Shown: positions 1 through 8,088, counted from the stretch's first letter. The stretch: DNA of 39,383 nt from Arthrobacter sp. efr-133-TYG-118 (GCF_030209755.1 NZ_JARVRH010000049.1:1-39383), one strand, 5' to 3'. Made by a program: numbers and translations. Notes: generated by a model from the letters alone, not told the origin.

Positions 1-136
1 ATGGCTCGAGGAGCAGGGCACTCAAAAAACGAATTGACAACCATAGGAGCATCACAGGGAAGTTCAGAAAACATAGACAGTACGGGCCAGTCCGGCCGAT
101 GTACGACCCGATCCGAAGCCTGAAATGTTGACACTG

Positions 137-424
137 TCAACACCCTGCTTTGCCCGTATCGCGGCCTCGCTGGCACGCAACGAGCGCCTGGCAAACAGCC
201 TGATAGACCGTCCGTGGCTGATCTGCAGCTGTCTTATCGTCCGAGGAACGCGGACTCGACGAACCGCGCACATAGTCTGTGGGCGAGCAGGGATTCCGGG
301 GCCGGCGGCCCAGCTCCCTACCGATCGCCGGGTAGGAACATCCGTCGCACCGGCGCACCACAATCACCGCCCGTTCGGATAGCCTCAGCATGCCCGAGCC
401 AGGGACGCCGTCCGGAAACGGCAC
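137..424 (-). pseudogene. decayed IS30-like transposase remnant
   Basis: The minus-strand reading from about 391 contains RLSERAVIVV followed by SYPAIGRELGR, which resembles the N-terminal helix-turn-helix of IS30-family transposases. Further along the same strand, pieces in other frames (SPES-like, then LQISHG, then VYQAVCQALVACQRG) resemble the conserved SPEQI and QVSHETIY-SLFVQARG segments. They are out of frame and too close together, so the element appears internally deleted and frameshifted. I saw no terminal inverted repeats. The family assignment comes from motif recall only. The rest of 1-488 holds no convincing gene; the short overlapping frames there look like chance. Confidence 0.4.
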
Positions 425-436
425 CCCTGACGAGGC

Positions 437-456
437 GCCGGCCCTCCAGGGCCGGC
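437..456 (-). terminator. possible hairpin downstream of the epimerase gene
   Basis: GCCGGCCC, a four-base TCCA loop and GGGCCGGC form a perfect 8-bp stem about 33 bases beyond the stop of the minus-strand epimerase gene. There is no T-run on either side, so it could be a weak terminator or an mRNA 3' stabiliser. Confidence 0.35.
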
Positions 457-488
457 CTGTCGGTGTACCCTCCTTGACTCGATGGCGC

Positions 489-1379
489 TCAGTAGTCGCT
501 GGTTCGTGCTCTCACCTGATCGTCGCTGAGTCCGGCGACTTCTTTGATCCATGTACCAAAGTTACGGCTCGGCACGTAACCAACCTCGGTCCAACCGAGC
601 TTCCTGGGCCGGACGGGAGGTGCCGAAATGTCGAGGCCGAACCGCTCGACGACGGCCCGCGCCCCAGGAAAGAGGCGGTCTGCAGTGCCGACTGGATCAT
701 GCCTCCAATCGCGCAGATCATCGGCCTGCACTGCGTCCGGATGATGGGCATCCAGCACCAGACCGCCGTCGTTTACTGCCACCCAGTCCACTGAAAGCTG
801 AATTGCGTCCAGCACGTCATCGCGATCCACACGCTCGTAGAGCAGGCCGCGTCCATAGTCACGGGCCCAGTCTGTCCAGGGCACCAGCGAAGCGGGACGG
901 ACCGCAACATATGAGATGCCGTGGCGCCTCCGATGGTATTCGAGAAGCTGCTCTCCGATGACTTTTGTGAATCCGTAGACGCCGTTGGATTCATGCCATG
1001 CCTGCGAGGAAAGCCAGACCACTTTCCTGACGCCGGCGGTGATGGCCGCCTGTAGGGTGCGGAATGTGCCATTTACGTTGAGTTCCCAGAATTCCGTTTC
1101 GGTGTGATCGACGGCGTGGATGCCGTGCAGTGCCGGCAAGTGCACGAGAACGTCGGCGTCGACCATCGCCGTCTGGAGTCCTTCCTCCATCCGGACGTCC
1201 GCTGCGGCGAAGCGTGCTTCCGCAACCAGTCCGTCGACGGTTTTAAGGTCGGAGAGGGTCAACTCGTATCCAGCGGCTAAGAGACGTGGTGCGAGGCCAC
1301 GGCCAATATTCCCAACGGCACCGGTAATGACGACCCGCGTGCCGTTCGGTGCGGGAGGGCTCTGGTTTACGTGAATCAT
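489..1379 (-). CDS. NAD(P)-dependent epimerase/dehydratase family protein
   Basis: A 296-residue extended short-chain dehydrogenase. Near the N-terminus VVITGAVGNIGRGLA carries the GxxGxxG dinucleotide-binding loop. A YGFTK segment (Y-x3-K) around residue 135, preceded by WLSSQ, supplies the catalytic Tyr/Lys/Ser. The length fits small epimerase/uronate-dehydrogenase-like proteins; the substrate is unknown. The ATG start is supported by GGAAAGGAAC just upstream. It lies downstream of the inulin fructotransferase gene on the same strand, with a 176-bp gap that contains a hairpin, so read-through co-transcription is possible. A sugar or sugar-acid oxidation role would fit the neighbourhood, but that is inference. 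Confidence 0.8.
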   Translation of the reverse strand: MIHVNQSPPAPNGTRVVITGAVGNIGRGLAPRLLAAGYELTLSDLKTVDGLVAEARFAAADVRMEEGLQTAMVDADVLVHLPALHGIHAVDHTETEFWELNVNGTFRTLQAAITAGVRKVVWLSSQAWHESNGVYGFTKVIGEQLLEYHRRRHGISYVAVRPASLVPWTDWARDYGRGLLYERVDRDDVLDAIQLSVDWVAVNDGGLVLDAHHPDAVQADDLRDWRHDPVGTADRLFPGARAVVERFGLDISAPPVRPRKLGWTEVGYVPSRNFGTWIKEVAGLSDDQVRARTSDY

Positions 1380-1493
1380 GATGTTCCTTTCCGTAAGTCA
1401 GGAAATGCCGCAATATTTCTTCCGACATCCCTGACCCGAGCCTGTCGGGGAAGGTGCCTTGCCCTCAGCACCAGGCCGGGCAGATCAATACGC

Positions 1494-1539
1494 GGGAGCG
1501 CGCCCCAAGGACGGAAGCCATGCCTCGGGACGCGCTCCC
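1494..1539 (-). terminator. likely terminator of the inulin fructotransferase gene
   Basis: GGGAGCGCG followed by CCCC pairs with GGGA then CGCGCTCCC across a loop of about 20 bases, giving a GC-rich stem of about 13 bp with one mismatch. It starts 17 bases after the fructotransferase stop on the minus strand. There is no T-tract, as is common in high-GC actinobacteria. Confidence 0.5.
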
Positions 1540-1555
1540 GGCGCGCCTTCGTCCG

Positions 1556-2908
1556 TCAAGGGGTCGGCCGGATAGCGGTGTCCGTGCTGTACGAAGTGAT
1601 CTGGGAGGCTGTCCCGCTGTCGAGCACTTTCGAGTGGGTGGTGGATGCGTCGAGAACGACGTGCTGGGAAGCGACGTCGCTGACCACGTGGTTGAGCGCG
1701 ACCACGTTGGCGTCCCCGCCGGCGATCAGGATCTGGGTCGGCTGGGCGCCTGCCGGGGCGATGTTGCCGGGCGGGACGTTGTAGGCGAAGAGGTTGTCCG
1801 AGATAAGGTTGTTGTCTCCCTCGACATGAACGACGCCGTAGAGGTCGTCGAGGCCGTTGCCGCGGCCGATGAACGGCGGGTACCCCTCGCTGGTCCGGCG
1901 GATGTGGTTGGCCGTGATGAGGTTCTCCTTGCACCCGTTCAGCAGACGGAGAATGCCCGGGTAAAAGCCCTGGAGCCTGTTCGAGGAGACTGAGCACCGG
2001 TTGCAGCCGGTGAGTTCGATGAGGCTGCGGCCGCGGGGGAAGAGGTTGTTGCCCGTGACGAGGAGGCCCTCGTGGTTCTCGGCCAGGAGCGTGACCCCGT
2101 CAGGGCCGGCGCCCATGTGATTGCCGCTGACAATTGTGGCCTGCCCGGCCCCGGTGAGCTCGACGCAGTTGCCGCATTCGGCGATCATGTTGTCGTTGAC
2201 GCGCAGCGCGTCGGCGCCGCGCACGATCAGGGCATGTTCGAGGTAAACGAATCCCATGCCGGTGATGTGGAAGGAGTCGTTGTCGGAGGCGACTTCGATT
2301 CCGGTCTTGCCGTTGTGGTAGCTGTTCTTCTCGGGGGTGAAACCGACCCCGTCGAGGCAGAAGTCCCGGAACACGATTCCTGAAAGACGGGGATCCCCTG
2401 TCCGGCGGACGAGGAATGCCTGGGGCGCACTCGGAGAGGTCAGGACGCGGATGTGGCTGGCTCCGGGCTGGAGGTTCTGCCATCCGGTCGGGTTCGAGTT
2501 GTCGAGGATGCTTCGGGAGAAGAAGCCATGCCCGAAGCCTGCGATTGTCAGGTAGCTTATGTCGACGACGACCTGGGTGTGCAGGTCGTAGTCGCCCGGA
2601 GGAATAATGATCGCGGCTCCGGGACGCGCGTCCGGGGACGTCTGCCGTTGCTTGATGTCGGCGATGATGTCGTTGATGACCGCCCCGATGTCGGACTGCG
2701 CGGTGACCTCCGGGTGCGCCTGGATCCTCCATGTGGTTACGTCGTAAGTATTGGGCGAATGGAGGGGTGCGCCCTGCTGGCCGTCGGCGGCATTGGCATT
2801 CTGCATTGTTCCAAGGGTCAAGGCAGCCGCCAGCGTTCCGGCGGCTCCCGCCCCGATCAGCCGGCGGCGGCTTGGATTCTCTTTTTCTAGATTCTTGCCA
2901 GTTACCAC
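1556..2908 (-). CDS. ift: inulin fructotransferase (DFA III-forming), Tat-secreted
   Basis: A 450-residue extracellular enzyme of the right-handed parallel beta-helix type. It releases two-fructose units from inulin as the cyclic dianhydride DFA III (EC 4.2.2.18 type). The N-terminus has a twin-arginine signal (SRRRLIG at residues 13-19), a hydrophobic stretch and an ANA-AD cleavage site near residue 40, so a folded protein is exported by Tat. I recognise the mature sequence as very close to known Arthrobacter/Bacillus snu-7 DFA III-forming enzymes. The catalytic Asp/Glu pair reported for that family (D233/E244, 11 apart) corresponds to D239 and E250 here, flanking AECGNCV. The start is GTG with AGAGGAG five bases upstream. 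The gene diverges from the DFA III import and catabolism operon. The DFA I-forming enzyme is a homologue; the DFA III call rests on sequence recall and on the adjacent DFA III hydrolase. Confidence 0.93.
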   Translation of the reverse strand: MVTGKNLEKENPSRRRLIGAGAAGTLAAALTLGTMQNANAADGQQGAPLHSPNTYDVTTWRIQAHPEVTAQSDIGAVINDIIADIKQRQTSPDARPGAAIIIPPGDYDLHTQVVVDISYLTIAGFGHGFFSRSILDNSNPTGWQNLQPGASHIRVLTSPSAPQAFLVRRTGDPRLSGIVFRDFCLDGVGFTPEKNSYHNGKTGIEVASDNDSFHITGMGFVYLEHALIVRGADALRVNDNMIAECGNCVELTGAGQATIVSGNHMGAGPDGVTLLAENHEGLLVTGNNLFPRGRSLIELTGCNRCSVSSNRLQGFYPGILRLLNGCKENLITANHIRRTSEGYPPFIGRGNGLDDLYGVVHVEGDNNLISDNLFAYNVPPGNIAPAGAQPTQILIAGGDANVVALNHVVSDVASQHVVLDASTTHSKVLDSGTASQITSYSTDTAIRPTP

Positions 2909-3069
2909 GGGTTCTCCTCTATGAGATAAGACTGCTGCTGTTCAGAATCAGGCACTACCGGGTCGGCCGGCCGAAGGCTTGACTGCCCTTGTCATCTGCT
3001 TCGGCGGCATCACGCGCTCATTCTTGGGAAACGGTGAATGTCCCACATTGGACTGTTGCCCAGCTGAAA

Positions 3070-3086
3070 TGCCAAACCGTTTGGGC
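3070..3086. promoter_or_regulatory. operator-like dyad at the inulin fructotransferase promoter
   Basis: TGCCAAACCGTTTGGGC contains the 13-bp dyad CCAAAC-C-GTTTGG. It sits 12 bases downstream of the predicted -10 of the minus-strand promoter, where a bound repressor would block transcription. It matches the site at 3327-3343 in 14 of 17 positions. The shape (CG-centred dyad) suits a LacI-family protein, most simply the one encoded at 8089-9180. Assignment of the protein is inference. Confidence 0.6.
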
Positions 3087-3098
3087 TAACGAGAGATG

Positions 3099-3128
3099 AC
3101 ACTAGGAGCACGGCATACCGGCTGTCAA
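3099..3128 (-). promoter_or_regulatory. predicted promoter of the inulin fructotransferase gene
   Basis: On the minus strand a perfect -35 TTGACA (3128-3123) is followed after 18 bases by TAGTGT (3104-3099) as a possible -10. The predicted transcript would have a leader of roughly 180 bases before the GTG start. The operator-like dyad at 3070-3086 follows directly. Confidence 0.5.
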
Positions 3129-3294
3129 CGCCAAAATTCGGACTGAAGTGTTTGGCAGTGCCGACGCACCTCACCTCTGACCGCATCACCGGGGCTTCCG
3201 CTTCCGAACGGTCCCGGCACTGGGCCGCAAAGCTCCGGGCCGGGGCACCGGATGGCCGCACGAATGCGAGCGGACTGACCGCGCCGTGTGACCC

Positions 3295-3322
3295 TTGACA
3301 CCCTCCGCGCTCTCCGCGTAAT
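3295..3322 (+). promoter_or_regulatory. predicted promoter of the DFA III operon
   Basis: TTGACA at 3295-3300 is followed after 16 bases by CGTAAT (3317-3322), or after 18 by TAATCT, as the -10. The operator-like dyads at 3327-3349 begin a few bases downstream and would overlap the transcription start. The rest of the 499-bp divergent region (2909-3407) shows no gene. Confidence 0.5.
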
Positions 3323-3326
3323 CTGA

Positions 3327-3349
3327 TGCCAAGTCGTTTTGGCAAAACG
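3327..3349. promoter_or_regulatory. overlapping operator-like dyads at the DFA III operon start
   Basis: TGCCAAGTCGTTTTGGC (3327-3343) has GCCAA/TTGGC arms and is the second copy of the 3070-3086 motif (14 of 17 identical). It overlaps a second perfect dyad, CGTTTTGGCAAAACG (3335-3349). The location just after the predicted -10 fits repression. The same motif before both divergent units implies joint control by one regulator. Confidence 0.6.
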
Positions 3350-3407
3350 GTTTTTCAATCCCCATCCAGTCTTCGTGTTCCATTCCCGAGAAAGGGAGTC
3401 GACAGCG

Positions 3408-4688
3408 ATGTCCTCTCGAAAAACAATCTCCAGGCTTGCCGCTATAGGTAGCCTTTCAACCGCTGTGATCCTGGCCGCGACCGCATGCGGCGCAGGAGGC
3501 CCGGCGACGTCCGGGGGCGCCGCGGGCAGTTCCATCAACGTCCTGGTGGAGGCCGGCGGCCATGCAGAACTGCAGCCGATTGCCGACCAGTGCAAGAAGG
3601 ACACCGGGGTCAACGTCAACTTCGTTGAACTCCCCTATGACGGCCTTTTCAACCGTCTCTCCAGCGAGTTCTCTTCCGGCAGTGTCTCCTTCGATGTTGC
3701 GGCCCTGGACTCCGTCTGGCTGCCCAGTTTCAAGGACGCCCTGCAGCCCATCGATGAGCTCTTCACGGACGAGGCGAAGAAGGATATCTTCCCTTCGCTG
3801 GTCAAGGAAGCCAACGTCGATGGCCACTTCATTGGCATGCCGGCGTGGACCAACGCCGAGATAGTCCTCTACCGCAAAGACCTCTTTGAGGACGCCAAGA
3901 ACAAGGCCGACTTCAAGGCCAAGTACGGCTACGACCTCGCCGCGCCGAAGACCTGGCAGCAGTATCAGGACATCTCCGCCTTCTTCACCAAAGACGGCAT
4001 GTACGGCACGGACGTCAAGGGCGGCGTTGAGACCGAGTACCTCGCCCACGTGCTCCAGGCGGGATCGCCCATGGTCCTGGATAGCAACAACAACGTGGTC
4101 ATCGACAATGCGGCCCACAAACAAGCGCTGGATTTCTACACCAGTCTCGTCAAGGACGCACCGGCCGGAGCGGCCCAGGTCGACTGGGCCGCCGCCCAGA
4201 ACCTCTTCAACCAGGGCAAGACAGCCATGACGCAGTTCTGGGCCCATGCCTACCGGCAGATCCCCAAGGACTCCCCCGTCTACGGCAAGGTCGGAACAGC
4301 CCCGATGATCGGCGGGTCCGCCGGTGTTGCCGGTGTTCCCGGCCCCTGGTACCTCTCAGTACCCAAGGCAACCAAGAACACGGACGCTGCCAAGAAGTTC
4401 GTCAAGTGCGCCTTCGACCACAATGATCTGGCCATCCAGTCAAGCCTTGGCCTGGCGGCACGAGTCTCCGCCTTCCAGAAGTACCAGGACCAGCCCGGCT
4501 ACGAGAGTTTCAAGCCGCTGATCGAAACACTTAACGCTCCCGCGACGGCGACCCGTCCGGCAACGGCAAAGTGGCAGCAAATCGTCGACACCGTGCTGGT
4601 TCCGATGCTCCAGAAGGCCGTCGCCGGCGGAGACAGCACGACCTTGCTGGCGGACGCCAAGTCCAAGATCCAAGCCCTCCTTAAGTAA
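3408..4688 (+). CDS. ABC importer sugar-binding lipoprotein (DFA III/fructo-oligosaccharide importer)
   Basis: A 426-residue family-1 extracellular solute-binding protein. The N-terminus has charged SRKTISR, a hydrophobic stretch and a lipobox-like LAATAC with the Cys near residue 27, so it should be a lipid-anchored surface protein. The start at 3408 is chosen because AAAGGGAG lies upstream and the signal peptide then begins correctly; an upstream in-frame extension to 3339 would overlap the operator. It is the first gene of the operon, followed by two permease genes. Its ligand is inferred to be DFA III from the neighbouring hydrolase and fructotransferase. A strong hairpin follows the stop, which often keeps binding-protein mRNA more abundant than permease mRNA. 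Confidence 0.88.
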   Translation: MSSRKTISRLAAIGSLSTAVILAATACGAGGPATSGGAAGSSINVLVEAGGHAELQPIADQCKKDTGVNVNFVELPYDGLFNRLSSEFSSGSVSFDVAALDSVWLPSFKDALQPIDELFTDEAKKDIFPSLVKEANVDGHFIGMPAWTNAEIVLYRKDLFEDAKNKADFKAKYGYDLAAPKTWQQYQDISAFFTKDGMYGTDVKGGVETEYLAHVLQAGSPMVLDSNNNVVIDNAAHKQALDFYTSLVKDAPAGAAQVDWAAAQNLFNQGKTAMTQFWAHAYRQIPKDSPVYGKVGTAPMIGGSAGVAGVPGPWYLSVPKATKNTDAAKKFVKCAFDHNDLAIQSSLGLAARVSAFQKYQDQPGYESFKPLIETLNAPATATRPATAKWQQIVDTVLVPMLQKAVAGGDSTTLLADAKSKIQALLK

Positions 4689-4692
4689 GACT

Positions 4693-4730
4693 CCGCGGCC
4701 GGCAGCAGCCCATGGCGTTGCCGGCCGCGG
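4693..4730 (+). terminator. intra-operon hairpin after the binding-protein gene
   Basis: CCGCGGCCGGCA (4693-4704) and TGCCGGCCGCGG (4719-4730) form a perfect 12-bp stem with a 14-base loop, 4 bases after the stop codon. With no T-run and permease genes directly downstream, partial termination or 3' end protection is more likely than full termination. Confidence 0.6.
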
Positions 4731-4754
4731 CCCCAACCAGCGGAAGAGAATCCC

Positions 4755-5642
4755 GTGCGCATCCCTGATCGCCGCTTCGCCCTCTACCTGATGACGCCGG
4801 CGGCGTTGTTCCTCGCAGTCTTTGTTGCCTACCCGCTGTTCCGGTTGGTCACGGACAGCTTCTTCAAGATCTCCCCGATCGTCGGGGGGCCCCGTGACTT
4901 CGTGGGCTTGGACAACTACGTCCGCGCCTTCACATCCGATGCCTTCATCGGTGCCGGATGGCGGACCCTCGCCTACACCCTGATGGTGGTGACCCTTGAG
5001 TTCGCCTTGGGCCTGGGCATGGCCCTCCTGTTCACCACGTTGGGCCGGAAATCCCAGGTGTGGCGGACCATGTTCCTGTACCCGCTGATGATCGCTCCGA
5101 TCGTGGCCGGCCTGCTGTGGAAGTTCCTCATGATCGACAACTTCGGCCTGCTCGGCACCCTGCTCAGCCAGGCAGGCATCCTGCAGAATCCAAACCAGAT
5201 CGGCTGGCTGTCGAACCCGGACATCGTCCTGTTCTCCGTCGCCATCCCGGACATCTGGCTCACGACCTCGTTCATGTGCCTGGTGTTGTTCGCGGGGCTG
5301 CAGAACATCCCGGGAGACCTCATCGAGGCTGCCAGGCTCGACGGCGCCCGCGCACCGTCCCTGCTGTTCCGCATCATCCTCCCGCTGCTCCGGCCGGTCA
5401 TCGCCGTCGCGCTGGTGGTCCGCGGCATCGACGCGGCACGGGCCTTTGACACCATCCTCATCCAGACCAACGGTGGACCACAGTCCGCTTCCCAAACCAT
5501 GAGCCTGCTCATCTACCAGACCATGATCCGCTTCGGCGACCCTGGCCTCGCAAGCGCAATGGGCACCATCTACCTGCTGGCCATGCTCGCCATAGCCTTC
5601 GTCGCCGTCACCACAATCTGGCGGCCAGGAAAGGACACCTGA
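4755..5642 (+). CDS. sugar ABC transporter permease (MalF-type)
   Basis: A 295-residue inner-membrane permease with about six hydrophobic segments, the first near residues 9-30. The cytoplasmic EAA loop appears as EAARLDGARAPSLLFRIILP, where the ATPase docks. The start is GTG after GGAAGAGAATCCC. Its TGA stop shares one base with the ATG of the next permease, so the two are translationally coupled and should form a heterodimer channel. No ATP-binding subunit is encoded in this operon; many actinobacterial sugar importers of this type use a shared MsiK-like ATPase encoded elsewhere, and I infer the same here. Confidence 0.9.
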   Translation: MRIPDRRFALYLMTPAALFLAVFVAYPLFRLVTDSFFKISPIVGGPRDFVGLDNYVRAFTSDAFIGAGWRTLAYTLMVVTLEFALGLGMALLFTTLGRKSQVWRTMFLYPLMIAPIVAGLLWKFLMIDNFGLLGTLLSQAGILQNPNQIGWLSNPDIVLFSVAIPDIWLTTSFMCLVLFAGLQNIPGDLIEAARLDGARAPSLLFRIILPLLRPVIAVALVVRGIDAARAFDTILIQTNGGPQSASQTMSLLIYQTMIRFGDPGLASAMGTIYLLAMLAIAFVAVTTIWRPGKDT

Positions 5643-6574
5643 TGAGCACTATGGAAAGTCCAACCATCCCTGCACAGCAGACCACAACGGAACCTCCACG
5701 GACCGGCGGGGGCCGCAGGCGCCGCGGCGTCAATCGCGAAGGACTCGAAGCCGGCAAGCGCAGCACGCGGACCATCCTGTGGATCCTGCTCGCAGCCTCC
5801 CTCGTCATCTACGGCTTCCCGTTCCTGTACCTGCTGTTCACGTCCTTCAAGACGCCGATCGACACGATTGCCGTTCCGCCGACCATCCTGCCCAAAGTGT
5901 GGACGCTGGATAACTACGTCAATGCCCTGGGCCGCGGAGGCGTGCCGGCGTCGTTCATCAACAGCATCCAGACGGCCGTCATCAGCACCCTGTTGTCCCT
6001 GGTCCTCGCAGTCCCGGCGGCCTACGGCATCACACGCTACAAGACCCGAAGCGGCCGCGTGTTCATCATGGCCGCACTGGTCACCCGCATGGTCCCGCCG
6101 GTAGCCATCGGCATCCCGCTGGCGTCCATGATGGCCTCCGTAGGTCTCGCGGACACCCCGATCGCCCTGTCCATAGCGCACACCACCATCTCTCTGCCGC
6201 TATCCATCTGGCTCATGTCCAGCTTCTTCGAAGCCGTACCCCAGGATCTGGAGGAAGCCGCGACAGTGGATGGCTGCAGCCGGCTCGGAGCCCTATGGCG
6301 GGTAGTCATCCCGGTCGTCTCCGGAGGCATCGCAGTTACCGCGATCTTCGCCTTCCTCGCGTCCTGGAACGAATTCCTGTTCGCACTGCTCATGACCGCC
6401 GTCCGGTCCCAGACCACCCCCGTCGTCATCGCAAACTTCCAGACCCAGTTCGGACTGGACTGGGGATCCATGACAGCCCTCGCGGCCGTCTACTCGATCC
6501 CCGTCATCCTTCTCACTCTTCTCTTGCAGCGCAAGATCGTCGCAGGCATGACGCTCGGCGCCGTCAAGGGCTGA
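5642..6574 (+). CDS. sugar ABC transporter permease (MalG-type)
   Basis: A 310-residue partner permease. The first 45 or so residues are a hydrophilic tail rich in Pro, Thr and Arg, followed by about six membrane segments. The EAA loop is present as EEAATVDGCSRLGALWRVVIP. The ATG overlaps the preceding stop by one base. Together with the preceding permease and the lipoprotein it forms a CUT1-type importer. The DFA III hydrolase gene starts 27 bases downstream, which points to DFA III as cargo. Confidence 0.9.
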   Translation: MSTMESPTIPAQQTTTEPPRTGGGRRRRGVNREGLEAGKRSTRTILWILLAASLVIYGFPFLYLLFTSFKTPIDTIAVPPTILPKVWTLDNYVNALGRGGVPASFINSIQTAVISTLLSLVLAVPAAYGITRYKTRSGRVFIMAALVTRMVPPVAIGIPLASMMASVGLADTPIALSIAHTTISLPLSIWLMSSFFEAVPQDLEEAATVDGCSRLGALWRVVIPVVSGGIAVTAIFAFLASWNEFLFALLMTAVRSQTTPVVIANFQTQFGLDWGSMTALAAVYSIPVILLTLLLQRKIVAGMTLGAVKG

Positions 6575-6601
6575 GAAACCACAACACAACGGGAAGAACC
6601 C

Positions 6602-7972
6602 ATGTCAAGCAACAACTACTACGACGTGACTACATGGCGCGTCGGCAATCCGTCCGAGGACGTCGGTGCGGTAATCAACAGCATCATCGCCGACATCAAG
6701 GACCGGCAGACGGCCACCGATGCCAACAACGGAGGAAAGCCAGGGGCGGTAATTTACCTTCCGCCCGGGGACTACCACCTTCGTACGCAGGTGGTCATCG
6801 ACGTCAGCTTCCTCAAGATCCAGGGCTCCGGACACGGCTTTACCTCCTCCAGCATCCGGTTCAACGTTCCCGAAGACGAATGGCCCGACTTGCATGAGCT
6901 CTGGCCCGGAGGGAGCCGCATTCTCGTCGACCTTCCCCTCGGCGGAGACGGGGAGGAATCCAAGGGAGCCGCCTTCTACGTCGGGCGGAGCGGAAGCCCG
7001 CGGATCAGCTCGGTCGAGTTCTCCAACTTCTGCATCGACGGGTTGCACTTCACCCCGGATGGCTCCGGGATGCATCCGGAGAACACCTACGTCAACGGCA
7101 AAACCGGTATCTATGTCGCGAACGCCAATGACTCATTCCGCGTGACCGGCATGGGGTTCGTCTACCTCGAGAACGCCCTCACCATCTACAACGCGGACGC
7201 GCTTTCCATTCACGACAACTTCATCGCCGAATGCGGAAGCTGCATCGAGCTGCGCGGGTGGGGACAGGCATCAAAGATCACCGACAACCTCGTCGGAGCA
7301 GGGCCTAAGGGCCACTCGATCTACGCCGAGAACCATGGCGGGCTCCTGATAACCGCGAACAACGTCTTCCCCCGTGGCGCGAGCAGCATCCATCTCGACA
7401 GCGTCACGCGTTCAAGCGTCACCAACAACCGTTTGCATTCGTTCTACCCCGGCATGGTGATTCTCGCAGCGAACAGTTCGGAAAACCTCGTCGCCACGAA
7501 TCACTTCCTGCGCGACCATGAGCCCTGGACGCCCTTCCTGGGAGTCGACAACGGACTGGACGATCTCCTCGGACTTCTCTGTGTCAGCGGCAGCAACAAC
7601 TCTGTCATCGGGAACCACTTCTCCGAGATCATCGACTCCCAGAGCATCCGTCCGGCAGGTGCGACGCCTGTCATCATCCGGCTGATGGCGGGGGTTGGCA
7701 ACTTCGTGTCCAACAACCACGTGGTCGCGATGGACGTTCACGCCAAGTCAAGTGACTCCTGTTTCGAGGCCCAGGTGGACGCGCTGTTGACGACCGAGGC
7801 TTCGGACGGACTCGCCGTTACGGCCGTCATGGTCGATTCCGCATCAGCCCGGAATACCATCCTTGATTCCGGAAGTGACGCCCAAGTCATCGCAGACAGG
7901 GGTGTCAACGCCTTCAGGGCCACACCCACGGTCGGTTTCCAGGCGATACACGCACCGCTTGTCGCCCAATAG
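6602..7972 (+). CDS. difructose anhydride III hydrolase (DFA-IIIase), cytoplasmic
   Basis: A 456-residue parallel beta-helix protein homologous along most of its length to the inulin fructotransferase at 1556-2908; compare YDVTTWR, GAVIN-IIADIK-RQT, PPGDY-L-TQVV and NGKTGI in both. It matches what I recall of Arthrobacter DFA III hydrolases, which open DFA III to inulobiose. The conserved acid pair is D205 and E216, again 11 apart around AECGSCI. It has no signal peptide, so it acts inside the cell after import, unlike its secreted relative. Known DFA-IIIases can also show the reverse, DFA III-forming activity, so the direction is inferred from location and neighbours. RBS GGGAAG precedes the ATG. 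Confidence 0.92.
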   Translation: MSSNNYYDVTTWRVGNPSEDVGAVINSIIADIKDRQTATDANNGGKPGAVIYLPPGDYHLRTQVVIDVSFLKIQGSGHGFTSSSIRFNVPEDEWPDLHELWPGGSRILVDLPLGGDGEESKGAAFYVGRSGSPRISSVEFSNFCIDGLHFTPDGSGMHPENTYVNGKTGIYVANANDSFRVTGMGFVYLENALTIYNADALSIHDNFIAECGSCIELRGWGQASKITDNLVGAGPKGHSIYAENHGGLLITANNVFPRGASSIHLDSVTRSSVTNNRLHSFYPGMVILAANSSENLVATNHFLRDHEPWTPFLGVDNGLDDLLGLLCVSGSNNSVIGNHFSEIIDSQSIRPAGATPVIIRLMAGVGNFVSNNHVVAMDVHAKSSDSCFEAQVDALLTTEASDGLAVTAVMVDSASARNTILDSGSDAQVIADRGVNAFRATPTVGFQAIHAPLVAQ

Positions 7973-7979
7973 CCCGCTC

Positions 7980-8015
7980 AGGCCCGGCGAGACCCCCGGG
8001 ATCGCCGCCGGGCCT
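7980..8015 (+). terminator. hairpin between the DFA III hydrolase and lacI-type gene
   Basis: AGGCCCGGCG and CGCCGGGCCT form a perfect 10-bp stem with a 16-base loop, 8 bases after the hydrolase stop. It may attenuate or process the transcript before the regulator gene. Confidence 0.5.
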
Positions 8016-8053
8016 CTGGAACGAATAAAACGTACGCAGCAATTACCCGGACA

Positions 8054-8059
8054 TAGAAT
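8054..8059 (+). promoter_or_regulatory. possible -10 element for the regulator gene
   Basis: TAGAAT (5 of 6 to the -10 consensus) lies 29 bases before the lacI-type ATG, after the hairpin at 7980-8015. I see no good -35 at the usual spacing, so a separate promoter for the regulator is only suggested. Confidence 0.25.
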
Positions 8060-8088
8060 CAGCATCAACATAAGGACGTGGGAGACCA

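Noticed and set aside
125..477. Several 85-100-codon frames on both strands near the left edge
   Set aside because: They overlap one another, lack convincing ribosome-binding sites and show only fragments of a transposase; no intact gene is supported.
1556..2908. Alternative call as a DFA I-forming inulin fructotransferase
   Set aside because: The two enzyme types are homologous, but the sequence matches my recollection of DFA III-forming enzymes closely and a DFA III hydrolase is encoded next to it.
4440..5495. Long 351-codon open frame on the minus strand
   Set aside because: It lies antisense to the binding-protein and permease genes, has low-complexity Glu/Gln/His-rich composition and no family motifs; it is a by-product of high GC.
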